Shown here: positions 18,573-28,618 of the stretch, in pieces
How positions within the stretch are numbered: the first letter of the stretch is position 1
Layout: each line of letters opens with the position of its first letter
NCBI GenBank assembly: GCA_019636655.1
Contig: JAHBXB010000001.1
Location: 558,001-622,000 of the forward strand
DNA from: Phycisphaeraceae bacterium
Lineage (GTDB): Bacteria > Planctomycetota > Phycisphaerae > Phycisphaerales > UBA1924
DNA: 64,000 bases
Direction of reading: 5' to 3'
The notes under the pieces: model-generated
Seen by the model: only the letters and a program-made list of their open reading frames with translations
The model's database searches: none
Told to the model about the DNA's origin: nothing
Translations under genes and position numbers: made by a program

Positions 18573-21500
18573 TCAATCCTGAACTCCTGTTGTAGGCTGG
18601 GCGAGTGGGAATCGCGGCGCGATCTTGGGTTGGGATCCCCGGCTGGCCGCACCCAGTTTCGCCTGCACGGAGCGTAAGACATCCTGTGCCTTGATCGCCG
18701 CGGCCTGGATCCCCGCGTTGGTCATGGCGCGGTACCAGTCGTTCGCGGCCTGCATCGCGAGCCGCCAGGTCCTGATTGCCTCTTCGCGATCACCGGGCCC
18801 ATCGCGAAGCCACAGCGCATCGGCGAGGTGATCAGCAAGGGTCCCGTCGTTCCGCGCTCCTCCGAGTTGCACGGCTCGGCGTAAGAGCGAAACCGCCCCC
18901 TCGCGCGTGATCTCGCCCGTGGCATCACGCTCGTCATCCAGAACCCCGAGCTTGTAGCGGAGCCAGCCGATCGAGTCCGTAACGTTGGGATCATCGGGGA
19001 GCCCGTTGTGCGCGACCTCGAGCAGCCGCTCGGCGCGATCGATGTCCCGCCCCTGCTCGACCAGTGTGTATCCCAGGTTATTGCAGGTCAGCGGGTGCGT
19101 GGGGTTGTACTCGAGCGCCAGTTCGTAAAGCGGAACGGCCACCTCGTCACCCCCGGTTCGCCGTCGGGAGGCCATCGCCACGCCCATCTGGTACGCAAGA
19201 TCCGCTGCGGTCGGCGGTGAATCCGCTGCATCCGCGCGATCCCCCCCGAGGAGCGCCGGCGCCAGATCACGTTCTACGGCGGCTCTCACAAACTCGACGG
19301 CGTCCGACGGTGTCCCGCCGATCGCCACGACCTCAAGCCAGGCTCTGAACAGCACGGGAGCAGAGGCGGGAGACGCGGCCAGCGCCAGCGTCCGCACAAC
19401 GGGAATGGCCTGCTCGGGATCGCTCTGCAGGATCGCCGCGATCGAGCTGGTGATCGCGCTCGCCTGATCGGGTGTCAGCTGTGCCGACGGCGGGAGATGG
19501 TCTCGGAGCACCTCGGTCGCTCGCTGGGCCGAACCCGTGCGGAGCAGGGCCGCCGCGAGCCCGATCGTGTTCGGGATGTTCGGCTCGGACGCCGCAAGAC
19601 GGGCTACTGCCCTGACATCCGCCTCCTTGGCACGATCGGATCGCCTGAGGATGTCCTCCGCGCTCGCGGAGAGCGCCTCGGCGTCGGCATGCGTGGCACC
19701 GCTTGCCGCCTTGGCCAGCCGGGCGAGCCCGGCATCCGGGCCCGATTCGGCCGCATCGAGCCTGGCGAGGGCAACGACAGGCCAGATCGATCCGGTGCTC
19801 CGCTGTGCAATCGCCGTAAGCCTCTGCCGGCCGCGAGCCAGGATAGCGTCCCGCCCGACGCCCGACGTCGACACGAAATCCCAAACAGCTGCGAGGGTCT
19901 GAAAGGTCTCCCGATCAGATGGGTCTTCTTCGGCAAGGTCCAGCAACTCGGGCTCGGCGACCGCGAACTGCCCGGCGCGGGCGAGTTCCTGCGCCCGGAG
20001 CAGGCGAAGACCTCGCGAAGACGGTATGTGCTCCCGCACGGTTCGTACCGCCTCGGCCACCTTCATCTGGTCCGCCAGGGGCCCCGAATCCGCGTACAAC
20101 CTGATCAGCGACAGGTACGCAGGCTCGAGGTACGGGTCGGCATCGACGGCTCGCAGGAGGAACGATTCAGCGTCATCGTACTTGGCGAGCAGTCCGGAAA
20201 GGTCCGCAGCGAAAATCAAGTTGTCGACCGCCGACGGCGAGGCATCCGAGGTGTCGGGCAGCACCCGCCGGACAACCGCGAGCGCTTCGCTGAAGCGCTG
20301 ACATGCGGCGAGCGCCTTCGCGTAGGCGACCTGGATATCCGGGCTTGCCGCCGGACTTGCGGAGGCGGATGCAAGGACGGACAGCCCGGCCTCGACGATG
20401 TCCCATTGTCCCGCCCTTGTACCGACCGATACCGCCAAAGCCGCGGCGGGCAGGTCGTGAGGACGACGAACCTGGAGCGATCGCACGAGGCCGATAGCTT
20501 CGTCACCCCGACCCGCACGGCTCAGAAGGGCTGCAAACAGCAGCCGCGCTTCCCACGATTCGTCGGTCGACAATGCACCAAAGACCTGGTCGGCCTGGTC
20601 TCGCAAGAGATTGTCCAGAACGGACAACGCGTACCGATCGGCTCCAAAGGGCGTCGAGCCAACGAGACTCGCCAAGTCCCTTGCGATCAGGTCACCTTGC
20701 CGCGCACCATACGTCTTGAGGAGGGTGGCCATCGCCTCGCCGTCGGATGGGGCGGACGAGAGCCGCTGGATCAGTATGCCCCGGGCTGTACCCGGATCAT
20801 GCCGGCTGAACGCCGCGGCCGCGGCGCGGGCAAGCCGGCCATCCAGGGAACTCGGTGCCGGAGAGGCCCGTGAGGTTCTCAGGTATTCGATCGACTGGCC
20901 AAGCAACGGCGCCGCCTCAGGACCAATCTCCGCGAGGTAACTGATCAACTCGACGTGCCGGTCCTGAACGTTGGCGTCTTGCGCCGCAATGTCGCCAAGG
21001 ATGACCAGTGCCGCCCTCGCGGACTGTCCCTGACGCAGGCACGCGTAGACCTCGCGGGGCAGGAGCGATCCGGCATCGAGCGAGGGGAGTTCAGACGCTG
21101 CGGAATACGCTTCGATCGCGGCGTTGTAGTGCCCAACCCGGCACGCCGCATCGCCGATGGACCGCCAGAGTTCGGCACGACGACGGTAGAGGTCGGAGAG
21201 TTCTTCGCGGTAGCGGGTCGGCTCGGGAAACGGATCCGGCACTCCAACAGCCAGCCGGAGTGCCTCGGCCCCCGCGTTCGAACGCCCGGTATTCAGGAGT
21301 GACTGCCCCAGCAGGGCATTGACAATGTACGGGAGTGCCGGGTCTGTTGTAATCGATTCGCTTGCCCACAGGCGCGCGAGCACGGCAGACGCGGCCTCGT
21401 CATTTGACCTTCGGTGGTGCACTCTCGCGGCCGCGAGCAGCCCGAGCGGATCGACCGAGCCGAGCTCCGCTGCCCGAACGAACGAATCCTCGGCCGCCCG

Positions 21501-22037
21501 CATGCTCCCCGATCGGAGTTGGGCCTCTGCGAGCGCCTCGACCGGCTGCGGGGATGTTGGGTCCAGCCGAGCCGCCGATTCGAGGTCGTCCACCGCCGAC
21601 GGAAGATCATCCTTGAGCAGCGCCAGCCGGCCCGATGCGTACAGCCTCAGTGCGGTGTCGGCCGCGAGCGCATCGGGCGTTGGCGCCTCGGGCTCGGGGC
21701 GTGCGGCATTGAGTTCGCTTACGACCTCGTGCAGGCTCTGCGTGGCCCCGGACGTCGTGGGATCGGGCAGCGGCTTCACCTCGTCCGGATTCAGCCCCGG
21801 TGGCGGCGGAACATCTCTGGCATGCGCCGCGACTCGCCAGGTTGACGCCGGAGTCCGGGCCTGTTCCGCGGCGAGCCGTTCCAGGGCCGGTCGGCTGTCG
21901 ACGACCTGAGAGGCCGACGAGTAACCCGGTGCACTTGAGGCACAACCAACGCATAGCCCCGCCGCAATGCAGAGGAGCGGAGCCAGAATCCGCCAAACCG
22001 ACAGGTTGAAGGGCGCGCCGCTCTGCGGTTGCGTCAC
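18573..22037 (-). CDS. Large TPR-repeat protein, probable lipoprotein
   Basis: An 1154-residue protein made mostly of tetratricopeptide-like helical pairs (for example ASGRLALLKDDLPSAVDDLE, CNNLGYTLVEQGRDIDRAER). The N-terminus has a hydrophobic stretch ending in LCIAAGLCVGCASS, which resembles a lipoprotein signal with Cys as the lipidated residue, although the -3 position is Cys rather than the usual Leu. The start is GTG 22037, which overlaps the previous stop as GTGA and is preceded by a G-rich Shine-Dalgarno. The overlap implies coupling with the HhH-GPD-like gene. TPR scaffolds bind proteins; the partner is unknown. The protein is likely periplasmic, by inference from the signal. Confidence 0.75.
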   Translation of the reverse strand: MTQPQSGAPFNLSVWRILAPLLCIAAGLCVGCASSAPGYSSASQVVDSRPALERLAAEQARTPASTWRVAAHARDVPPPPGLNPDEVKPLPDPTTSGATQSLHEVVSELNAARPEPEAPTPDALAADTALRLYASGRLALLKDDLPSAVDDLESAARLDPTSPQPVEALAEAQLRSGSMRAAEDSFVRAAELGSVDPLGLLAAARVHHRRSNDEAASAVLARLWASESITTDPALPYIVNALLGQSLLNTGRSNAGAEALRLAVGVPDPFPEPTRYREELSDLYRRRAELWRSIGDAACRVGHYNAAIEAYSAASELPSLDAGSLLPREVYACLRQGQSARAALVILGDIAAQDANVQDRHVELISYLAEIGPEAAPLLGQSIEYLRTSRASPAPSSLDGRLARAAAAAFSRHDPGTARGILIQRLSSAPSDGEAMATLLKTYGARQGDLIARDLASLVGSTPFGADRYALSVLDNLLRDQADQVFGALSTDESWEARLLFAALLSRAGRGDEAIGLVRSLQVRRPHDLPAAALAVSVGTRAGQWDIVEAGLSVLASASASPAASPDIQVAYAKALAACQRFSEALAVVRRVLPDTSDASPSAVDNLIFAADLSGLLAKYDDAESFLLRAVDADPYLEPAYLSLIRLYADSGPLADQMKVAEAVRTVREHIPSSRGLRLLRAQELARAGQFAVAEPELLDLAEEDPSDRETFQTLAAVWDFVSTSGVGRDAILARGRQRLTAIAQRSTGSIWPVVALARLDAAESGPDAGLARLAKAASGATHADAEALSASAEDILRRSDRAKEADVRAVARLAASEPNIPNTIGLAAALLRTGSAQRATEVLRDHLPPSAQLTPDQASAITSSIAAILQSDPEQAIPVVRTLALAASPASAPVLFRAWLEVVAIGGTPSDAVEFVRAAVERDLAPALLGGDRADAADSPPTAADLAYQMGVAMASRRRTGGDEVAVPLYELALEYNPTHPLTCNNLGYTLVEQGRDIDRAERLLEVAHNGLPDDPNVTDSIGWLRYKLGVLDDERDATGEITREGAVSLLRRAVQLGGARNDGTLADHLADALWLRDGPGDREEAIRTWRLAMQAANDWYRAMTNAGIQAAAIKAQDVLRSVQAKLGAASRGSQPKIAPRFPLAQPTTGVQD

Positions 22038-22795
22038 TTTTCCCCCCGTTCGCCAGCCCGGCCAGCCGCTCGGGGAGGACGTGCCTTCTGGACCGGCCCC
22101 TTCACCTTGCCGTTGGATCGCTTGGAACTCGCTCGGGTTCGGGATGCGGCTCCGGCAACGTCGACTGGATCGTCGTGGTCGGACCACAACTGGAGCACCC
22201 GGTGAGCCTCAGCCAACTCGCCGGCTCGGATACGCCTCTCAAGCAAGGTGGCCGCGGAGCGAACCGTCGCCCCCTCCTCGACCACACGGGAGGCGATGAG
22301 CCTTCCAAGGAGCCGCTCGTCGACGGGCGCAGTGTGTCCTCCCAAGGAAACGAGTGTCACCCGCGACGCGACGTACCCCGGTACACCGTCGAGCGTCGCA
22401 AGGTAGTCAGCTGCCTCCCGCTTCGGGGCCTCGGCCAGACGCTGGAGCGTTACTGCATGCTCGCGGAGATAGATGGCATTCAGTGCGGCTCGCAGGCGCT
22501 GGCACCGCTCCTGAACCCTGGGAAACCGCTCTCCCAGAATGGCCGCGAGCTCGTCCGGGAGGCAGACTCGCAGTTCATTGAAGTCGACAACCCCCTGGGA
22601 GATCCGCTTCATGGCCGCCGCGGCCTTGGCCGACGTGCACTCCCACATCATGAACGAGCGAACGAACTCTTCGACCAGGGGCTCGGCGGGGTCGATGAGT
22701 GACACGACCGGTTCGACAACCTCTGGGCGAGGGTGGGCATCGGCCAGTCGCTTGAGGAGCGTGCTGAGTGCCTTATTCTGATCGACGGCGCTCAT
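22034..22795 (-). CDS. HhH-GPD (endonuclease III-like) domain protein
   Basis: A 253-residue protein whose middle resembles the helix-hairpin-helix plus Gly-Pro-Asp segment of base-excision glycosylases: YLATLDGVPGYVAS (about 131-144) then GGHTAPVDERLLGRL (Asp159 at the catalytic-Asp position). The catalytic-Lys position of endonuclease III is Tyr141, as in some mismatch glycosylases. No iron-sulfur Cys cluster follows; instead the C-terminus is a basic Lys/Arg/Pro-rich tail. It may be a divergent glycosylase or a non-catalytic DNA-binding relative. The ATG overlaps the rbfA stop (ATGA) and its own stop overlaps the TPR start (GTGA), so it is made together with ribosome-biogenesis genes. Confidence 0.65.
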   Translation of the reverse strand: MSAVDQNKALSTLLKRLADAHPRPEVVEPVVSLIDPAEPLVEEFVRSFMMWECTSAKAAAAMKRISQGVVDFNELRVCLPDELAAILGERFPRVQERCQRLRAALNAIYLREHAVTLQRLAEAPKREAADYLATLDGVPGYVASRVTLVSLGGHTAPVDERLLGRLIASRVVEEGATVRSAATLLERRIRAGELAEAHRVLQLWSDHDDPVDVAGAASRTRASSKRSNGKVKGPVQKARPPRAAGRAGERGEK

Positions 22796-23235
22796 GCCTT
22801 TGGGTCCTCAACATCGTGATCGGAAGGCCATGCCGGCTCGTCGCCCTCGCGCCCTGCGGCATCGGAGCCACCGGCGGCCTTCTCCCGGGCACGGTTCTCT
22901 TCCGCCACCTTGGCAAGAACGTCTAGCACTTCCGCCTCTCGCTTCGTGCTCTTGTCCACGCGGAAGTTCAGTTCCGGCAGCACGGAGAGCGCCATCCGCT
23001 CGGCCGCCTTGCGGCGGATATGGCGGGCGGCGTCGCGGATTGCGTGGATCGTGAGATCCTGGTGCTTCTCGGGGTAAACGGAGACCATAATCTCCGCGTG
23101 CTTCAGATCCGGCGAGACGGTGCACCCCGTGATCGTGATCATGCCCCGAGCCCTGGGGTCGCTTAGGCCTCTGGCCATCACTTCCTGCACTGCCCGCTGT
23201 AGCGTTGATGCGAGTTGCTCGGTTCGCCTGGTCAT
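22792..23235 (-). CDS. rbfA: Ribosome-binding factor A
   Basis: RbfA helps mature the 3' domain and 5' end of 16S rRNA in the 30S subunit. The 147-residue protein shows the KH-like fold sequence: EQLASTLQRAVQEVMARGLSD, GMITITGCTVSPDLKHAEIM, then RMALSVLPELNFRVDKSTKR, followed by a variable acidic tail. The ATG at 23235 has AAGGA 4 nt upstream and overlaps the ylxP stop as ATGA; the frame upstream is not conserved. The order infB-ylxP-rbfA is the same as in Bacillus, which supports the call. Confidence 0.95.
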   Translation of the reverse strand: MTRRTEQLASTLQRAVQEVMARGLSDPRARGMITITGCTVSPDLKHAEIMVSVYPEKHQDLTIHAIRDAARHIRRKAAERMALSVLPELNFRVDKSTKREAEVLDVLAKVAEENRAREKAAGGSDAAGREGDEPAWPSDHDVEDPKA

Positions 23236-23606
23236 GCGTCCTTCTCCCCCGCGTCGCGGGCCTCCTCGGAGGTCCACAGCGGCGAACCATCATCTGCGGC
23301 CTCCCCCAAGATGAGCCCGGCGTCCGAGATTACCTCTCGCGACAGTTCGCCCAGTCTGGCATTGCCGAGGTCGTGCAACTTTCGAGTCACGCTATCGAGC
23401 ACCTGGATCACCCGCCCGACCTCGCCCGCGACGCATGCAAGCCCGAGCCTCGCCACGCTCCGATGGTCGAGCAAACCCACCTCAGCGATCGAAACCTGGT
23501 GCTCGCGGTGCAGCCTGTCCTTGACTGAACGCACGACCCGCCGTTTATCCTTGAGCGACTCGCTGTCGGAAACGTGAAGCTCAAACTGGAGGATGCCGAT
23601 GTGCAT
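23232..23606 (-). CDS. ylxP: YlxP/DUF503 family protein
   Basis: A 124-residue DUF503 protein. The conserved start MHIGILQFELHVSDSESLKD is followed by KRRVVRSVKDRLHREHQVSIAEVG, the family's hallmark. YlxP lies between infB and rbfA in many bacteria and its role is uncertain, possibly in ribosome assembly. The ATG at 23606 fits the family N-terminus; ATG 23636 is possible, and neither has a strong Shine-Dalgarno. The C-terminus (about 25 residues) is acidic and not conserved. Its stop overlaps the rbfA start. Confidence 0.88.
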   Translation of the reverse strand: MHIGILQFELHVSDSESLKDKRRVVRSVKDRLHREHQVSIAEVGLLDHRSVARLGLACVAGEVGRVIQVLDSVTRKLHDLGNARLGELSREVISDAGLILGEAADDGSPLWTSEEARDAGEKDA

Positions 23607-23674
23607 GGTGTGAGCCGCGGGGAAGAGGCGAGGCATGACCGAGCCGCCGATCGAGCGTTCTTGGCTCACCGACC

Positions 23675-26548
23675 TCACAGTGTCCGCTTCACCTCGATGT
23701 TCTTGTAGCACTCGAGCACGTCGCCCTCCTTGATGTCGTCATAGCCGACAATCTTCATGCCGCACTCGGTCCCGTTCTTGACCTCTTTCGCGTCATCCTT
23801 GAACCGCTTGAGCTGCTCCAGGACCCGATCGTTCTCGATCACCACGCCGTTGCGGGTCACGCGGATAAGTGCATTTCGCTCAATAACCCCGTCGGTGACG
23901 TAGCAGCCCGCCACGGCGCCGAACTTGCTGAGCTTGTACACGCGACGCACCTCGGCGTGGCCCAGGACCTCCTGCCGGCGCTCGGGCTCGAGCAGGCCCT
24001 CGGCGGCCTTGCGGATGTCGTCGGTGATCTCGTAGATCACCTGGTACGTCCGGATCTCGACGCCCTTGGCCTCCGCCAGCTGACGGGCCTTGTTCGCCGC
24101 GATGACATTGAAACCGATGATGATCGCGTTCGACGCGTTGGCCAGGAGCACGTCCGATTCGTTGATGCCGCCGACGGCGGCGTGCAGGACGCGGGCCTTG
24201 ACCTCCTTGGTGGCGATCTTCTCGATCTCGTGCTTGATCACGTCCACGGAGCCCTGCACGTCGGCCTTGAGCACGACCAGGATCTCCTTGACCGCGCTCG
24301 CCGCCATCTGCGAGAAGAGGCTGTCCAGCGTGACCTTCGGCTGGGCGAGAGCGGCCTGGCGCATGCGGTGCCGGCGCTGCTCCGCGGCTTCCTGCGCTTC
24401 CTTGAGCGAATGGACGATGAAGAACTTGTCGCCCGCGTCCGGAAGCTCGTCGAACCCGGAGACCTGCACGGGCGCCGGCGGCGTAACGCTCTTGAGCCGT
24501 TCGCCCCGGTCATCGACGATATCACGCACCTTGCCGAATGCCCGCCCGACAACGATGAAGTCGCCAACCTTGAGCTCGCCGTCCTGGACGATCACGCTGG
24601 CCACCGGGCCGCGTCCTTCTTCCAGTCGGGCTTCGACGACGGTGCCCCGGGCCGGGCCCGCACAGTCCGCCTTCAACTCCAGCAACTGTCCCTGCAGGTC
24701 GAGGATTTCGAGGAGCTTGTCGATCCCGACGCCCTTGGTGGCGCTCGTGTGGACCACCTCGGTCGTCCCGCCCCACTCGACGGGGTTGAGCCCCTGATCA
24801 GCCAGCTGGGAGAGAGTCTGGTTGATGCGGGCCTCGGTCGCATCCGGACGATCGACCTTGTTGAGCGCGACGACGATGGGCACACCCGCCGCCTTGGCGT
24901 GGTTGATCGACTCCACCGTCTGTGGCATGACCCCCTCGGGCGCCGAGACGACGAGCACGACCACATCGGTGAGCGCCGCACCGCGCGAGCGCATCTGGGT
25001 GAACGCCTCGTGACCGGGCGTATCGAGGAAAACGATCGTCTTGGTCTCGCCGCCGATCGTCACAGGCACCTTGAAGGCGCTGGTGGCCTGGGTGATCCCG
25101 CCCGCCTCGCCCGCCGCCACGTTCGCGTTGCGGATCTTGTCGAGCAGGCTGGTCTTGCCATGGTCGACGTGACCGAGGATGGTCACGATCGGGCCCCGCG
25201 GCCGCAGGTCGATTGCCTCACGATCGACGAACCGGTCCGTGACGACCTGCTCGGCCGTCCGGGCTTCCGTCGTCTCGAGCTCGATGTTGAAGTCGATCAT
25301 GATCTCCTGGGCCTTGTCGGTGTCGATGCCCGAGTTGGCAGTCGCCATGATGCCCTGGAGAAGGAGCTTCTTAAGGATCTCGGACGACTTGACCCCCGTC
25401 GCCGCGGACAGGTCCTTGATCGTGAACGGTGCGGCGATCCGGACGACACCGCCGCCCACCTGCGAAGCGGTCGCACGGGACTCACCGTGGGACTGCTCCC
25501 GCATCTTGAGATCGTGGCGACGCTTCTTGAGGTACCCACCGGCCCGGGCAAGACGGGCCTCTCGCTCGGCGAGGTCCTGCTCGGAGAAGACGCCGGCCGG
25601 CGGCTCATCGGCTTTGCGGCGTGGAGTCTTTGTAGGGGTTGCCAGCCCATCGGTGCGCCGCTTGTTCCCGCCCGCCCGCCGGGCAACCCGCCCGCGGTCA
25701 TCATCGCTCGCTCCACTCCCTCCACCTGGGGCCATCGGCCCGCGCGGGCCTCCATCCCCAGTGCCGATCCGCCTGGGCTTCGGCCGGTCAATGACCTCGG
25801 GCGCTTCGATCCGGACCACGCGAGGACCGGAGAGTTTGACGGGAGTCTGGATCTCAAGCCGCTTCCCGGCCGGGGCCACCACCTTTGGACGCTCGGGGAC
25901 GTTCATCGGCGCCGGGCTGACCGTCGCCCGCCCGCCGCGAGCGGGGCCGTGCCCGGGCGCCCGTGGCGACTCCTCTCGCGGCTCTTCCGGCACCGGCCTC
26001 GCGGACGGCTGAGGTTCGGCGGGCGGAGCAACCGCTTCGGACTCTTGGACTTCTTCCTTGGCGGCGCCGGCGGCCGGCGTGTCCTCGACGGGCGTTGCTC
26101 GTGGCGCCGGCGCCTCGGTCCGAGTCACATCCTCGGCGTCGGTCGGCTCGTCATCGCCGTGGCCATGACCAACCGGCGCGGCCTTCGCGGTTTCCTGCAC
26201 GTATCCCGGCTCGACCGTTTCGGTGGATTCCGCGTCGGCTTCCGCGACCGAAGTCGCCGATGAGTCGCCGGCGGAGGCACTGTCCTTGCTCGCGGTGCGT
26301 CGGCGCGGCTTGGCCCGCACCTTTTCGATGTCGACGTGAGCGGTGGTCTCCACGGCGGTCGCGGACGGCGCCTCGCCGCTGACGGACGCGGCGAACCACT
26401 CGCGGATCGACGCTTCCAGACCCGGCGAGAGCACGGCCATGTGATTCTTCACCTTGTCGGAGGGGATCCCCTCCGCAAGGCACTTCTCAATGATGGCCTT
26501 GGACTTGATGCCAAGTTCCTTGGCAATGTCATGAATGCGCTTGGCCAA
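23675..26548 (-). CDS. infB: Translation initiation factor IF-2
   Basis: IF-2 is the GTPase that places initiator tRNA on the 30S subunit and promotes subunit joining. The 957-residue protein has an N-terminal IF2_N domain ([20 protein letters not shown]), a long Pro/Ala/Glu/Arg linker, and a second IF2_N domain ([20 protein letters not shown]). The G domain has [12 protein letters not shown] (about 458), DTPGHEAF and NKVDRPD, and domains II to IV follow, ending in [12 protein letters not shown]. The start is TTG 26548, with GGAG 6 nt upstream and located at the family's usual N-terminus; another TTG at 26575 is less likely. It follows nusA by 62 bp. Confidence 0.97.
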   Translation of the reverse strand: MAKRIHDIAKELGIKSKAIIEKCLAEGIPSDKVKNHMAVLSPGLEASIREWFAASVSGEAPSATAVETTAHVDIEKVRAKPRRRTASKDSASAGDSSATSVAEADAESTETVEPGYVQETAKAAPVGHGHGDDEPTDAEDVTRTEAPAPRATPVEDTPAAGAAKEEVQESEAVAPPAEPQPSARPVPEEPREESPRAPGHGPARGGRATVSPAPMNVPERPKVVAPAGKRLEIQTPVKLSGPRVVRIEAPEVIDRPKPRRIGTGDGGPRGPMAPGGGSGASDDDRGRVARRAGGNKRRTDGLATPTKTPRRKADEPPAGVFSEQDLAEREARLARAGGYLKKRRHDLKMREQSHGESRATASQVGGGVVRIAAPFTIKDLSAATGVKSSEILKKLLLQGIMATANSGIDTDKAQEIMIDFNIELETTEARTAEQVVTDRFVDREAIDLRPRGPIVTILGHVDHGKTSLLDKIRNANVAAGEAGGITQATSAFKVPVTIGGETKTIVFLDTPGHEAFTQMRSRGAALTDVVVLVVSAPEGVMPQTVESINHAKAAGVPIVVALNKVDRPDATEARINQTLSQLADQGLNPVEWGGTTEVVHTSATKGVGIDKLLEILDLQGQLLELKADCAGPARGTVVEARLEEGRGPVASVIVQDGELKVGDFIVVGRAFGKVRDIVDDRGERLKSVTPPAPVQVSGFDELPDAGDKFFIVHSLKEAQEAAEQRRHRMRQAALAQPKVTLDSLFSQMAASAVKEILVVLKADVQGSVDVIKHEIEKIATKEVKARVLHAAVGGINESDVLLANASNAIIIGFNVIAANKARQLAEAKGVEIRTYQVIYEITDDIRKAAEGLLEPERRQEVLGHAEVRRVYKLSKFGAVAGCYVTDGVIERNALIRVTRNGVVIENDRVLEQLKRFKDDAKEVKNGTECGMKIVGYDDIKEGDVLECYKNIEVKRTL

Positions 26549-26554
26549 ACCGCT

Positions 26555-26558
26555 CTCC
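26555..26558 (-). promoter_or_regulatory. Shine-Dalgarno deciding the TTG start of infB
   Basis: GGAG on the minus strand, 6 nt before the TTG at 26546-26548, supports that codon over the TTG nine codons upstream. Confidence 0.6.
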
Positions 26559-26610
26559 GTTAGACTCGAACTCAAACCACTTCAACACTGGCAAACCGCG
26601 AAAACTCAGA

Positions 26611-28005
26611 TCACGTCGTCGACTGACCCGGCTGGTCGGGAACGCCCAGGATGTCGGCGGCCCGTGCGTCGTCGGTCGGCTGGATCTGGGCATCGGCACC
26701 CGGATCCATCCCGAGGATTGCAGACGCCCGCGCCTCGGCATCAGCCGGGACACCCGACGTGTCCCCTGCCAACAGCCGGCGGGCCGCATCTTCCTCCTCA
26801 CGCCGCTTGCGCTCGGACTCTTCCTTCTCCTTGGCCTGCTGCTCGGCGACCTCGCGGGCCTTGACTGCCGCCGTCTGGACCATCTGCTGGGACGCGGCCT
26901 CCTCGATTCCGAGTTCCGTCACGAGCACCTCGGCCCCGACTTCCTCAATGTCGAACACACTGATCATGCCGAGCGCCGCCAGCCGGTCGACCATCTCCTC
27001 GGTGACACCGGGGACCGTCTGCAGCGTTGCCGAGAGCGTCTCCAGCCCCTTGTTGAACTCGACGGGAGTCAGGATGTCGATGTCCCAGCCGGTGAGCCTC
27101 GCGGCAAGCCTGACGTTCTGCCCCCGCTTGCCGATCGCCAGCGAGAGCTGATCGTCACGGACGACGACGGTCGCCCGGCCAAGCTCGAAGCACAGCGAGA
27201 TCTCGGCAACCTCGGCCGGCTTCAGCGCGTTCTGAATAAGGATCTGCGACGACTCGTTCCAGCGGACAATGTCGATCTTCTCGCCGTTGAGCTCGTCGAC
27301 GATGTTCTTGATCCGCGACCCTCGGACGCCGACGCACGCGCCGACCGCGTCAACCTTGGAGTCGATCGACGACACCGCGATCTTCGTGCGGTAGCCTGCC
27401 TCCCGGGCCATCGCCTTGATCTCGATGATCCGCTCCGCCACCTCGGGCACCTCGACCTCGAACAGCCGCTTGATGAAGTCCGGGTGAGAGCGAGACAGCA
27501 CAATCTTGACCTGGTTCCCGACGTCTCGAACATCGAGCACCAGGCACCGGACACGGTCGCCGGGCTGGAACTGCTCGCCGGGGATCTGCTCCGAACGCGG
27601 CATGAAGGCCTCGGCGCGATCGATCGTGACGACCATCGAGCCGCCCTCGTAGCGCTGAACGGTGCCCGTGGCGATATCCCCGACCCGCTTGGAAAACTCG
27701 TCAAACACCGACTGGCGTTCATCGTCGCGGAACCGCTGGATCATCACCTGCTTGAACGTCTGCGCCGCGATGCGGCCGAAGTCCTGCGGGTTCATCTCCA
27801 GCGGCTCGCCGTGGCGGGTCAGTCTCAGTTGCCCCGACAGCGGATCAAGGACGCAGGCGAACTCCTCGGTGTCCAAGGTGTTGAAGTACTTTCGAGCCGC
27901 CGAGACCATCGCCTGCTCGAGATCACGCACCAGAACCGACTTCTCGATCTTGCGATCCCGGGCGATCGAATCGAGGATGCGCATCATCTCCTGTGTGTTC
28001 ATCAT
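26611..28005 (-). CDS. nusA: Transcription elongation/termination factor NusA
   Basis: NusA binds RNA polymerase and modulates pausing, termination and antitermination. The 464-residue protein has the N-terminal polymerase-binding domain (KSVLVRDLEQAMVSAARKYF), an S1 domain (ATGTVQRYEGGSMVVTI), and the two KH domains (VDAVGACVGVRGSRIKNIVD; LSLAIGKRGQNVRLAARLTG). An HhH-like segment (VPGVTEEMVDRLAALGM) and an acidic charged tail follow. Two ATG codons in tandem begin the gene, with GGAG 9 nt before the first. It heads the infB cluster. The usual upstream partner rimP is missing: the 613 bp before nusA look non-coding. Confidence 0.97.
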   Translation of the reverse strand: MMNTQEMMRILDSIARDRKIEKSVLVRDLEQAMVSAARKYFNTLDTEEFACVLDPLSGQLRLTRHGEPLEMNPQDFGRIAAQTFKQVMIQRFRDDERQSVFDEFSKRVGDIATGTVQRYEGGSMVVTIDRAEAFMPRSEQIPGEQFQPGDRVRCLVLDVRDVGNQVKIVLSRSHPDFIKRLFEVEVPEVAERIIEIKAMAREAGYRTKIAVSSIDSKVDAVGACVGVRGSRIKNIVDELNGEKIDIVRWNESSQILIQNALKPAEVAEISLCFELGRATVVVRDDQLSLAIGKRGQNVRLAARLTGWDIDILTPVEFNKGLETLSATLQTVPGVTEEMVDRLAALGMISVFDIEEVGAEVLVTELGIEEAASQQMVQTAAVKAREVAEQQAKEKEESERKRREEEDAARRLLAGDTSGVPADAEARASAILGMDPGADAQIQPTDDARAADILGVPDQPGQSTT

Positions 28006-28618
28006 GGCTTACCGCTCCGAGTTCCGAGTTGGTTGGTTGTCTGGATGTCGAGGCCCAATCAATCCGCCTGTCTTGTCTGATTTCCTGTCTGGCCGAACCG
28101 TCCGATACCGGCCTGTTTCCACCGTCCGAGCGCCCTTGAAACAACGAAGCCGCAAGCTGCAGATGCACGCTCGCGGCCGGAACCTCCCATGCTGGGAGTG
28201 GTCCGCTCCACCGGTACAGGTACCGGGAGGAGCCGGCAGGGATCTCGGTGAGAGTCAGGTCATGACACCCTCCGACAGCCCTGCCCGCGTCCGCTGGCGG
28301 ACACCCAAGGGAACCCCGCACATTCCGCCGGAATCCCGGCGGGACGGGGCGCCCGGGCCACGGAACCGGGGCAAGCCCGGGTCGCGCGCCTGGGTTGGGC
28401 GAGCATCAGCCAACATGATCGCGAGCCGTGAACATGCGACGAAAACCCTTCTTCAAGGACGCAAGGTCGCTCCGAAATGTCCCCGAATCCTACGGGTCCG
28501 ACCGGATGGCGGTCAAACGGGACAAGCCCGAATGACCACTCGCGGCCGGGAACTGGCCGGGTTCCAGGAAGTCGGGTTGACGGCCGCTGCCGCCCGGAAA
28601 CACCACCATCACCCAAAT
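28006..28618. other. 613-bp non-coding gap between fliM and nusA with hairpins
   Basis: No convincing coding frame is seen. The stretch holds three strong inverted repeats: CTCCCA/TGGGAG (28184-28198), a CCGGTAC/GTACCGG hairpin flanked by CTCC/GGAG (about 28206-28236) and CCGCCGG/CCGGCGG (28325-28342). None is followed by a T-run, so they are not obvious terminators. It should contain the nusA promoter and leader and the fliM 3' end. RNase P, tmRNA and SRP RNA signatures were looked for and not found. Confidence 0.5.

Noticed and set aside
23957-26263. Long plus-strand open frame opposite infB
   Set aside because: It is antisense to IF-2, very rich in Arg/Asp/Leu with no motifs, as expected of high-G+C shadow frames.
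28260-28616. 118-codon minus-strand frame in the nusA upstream gap
   Set aside because: Composition is random (Arg/Gly/Pro/Ser), there is no Shine-Dalgarno, and hairpins lie within it.
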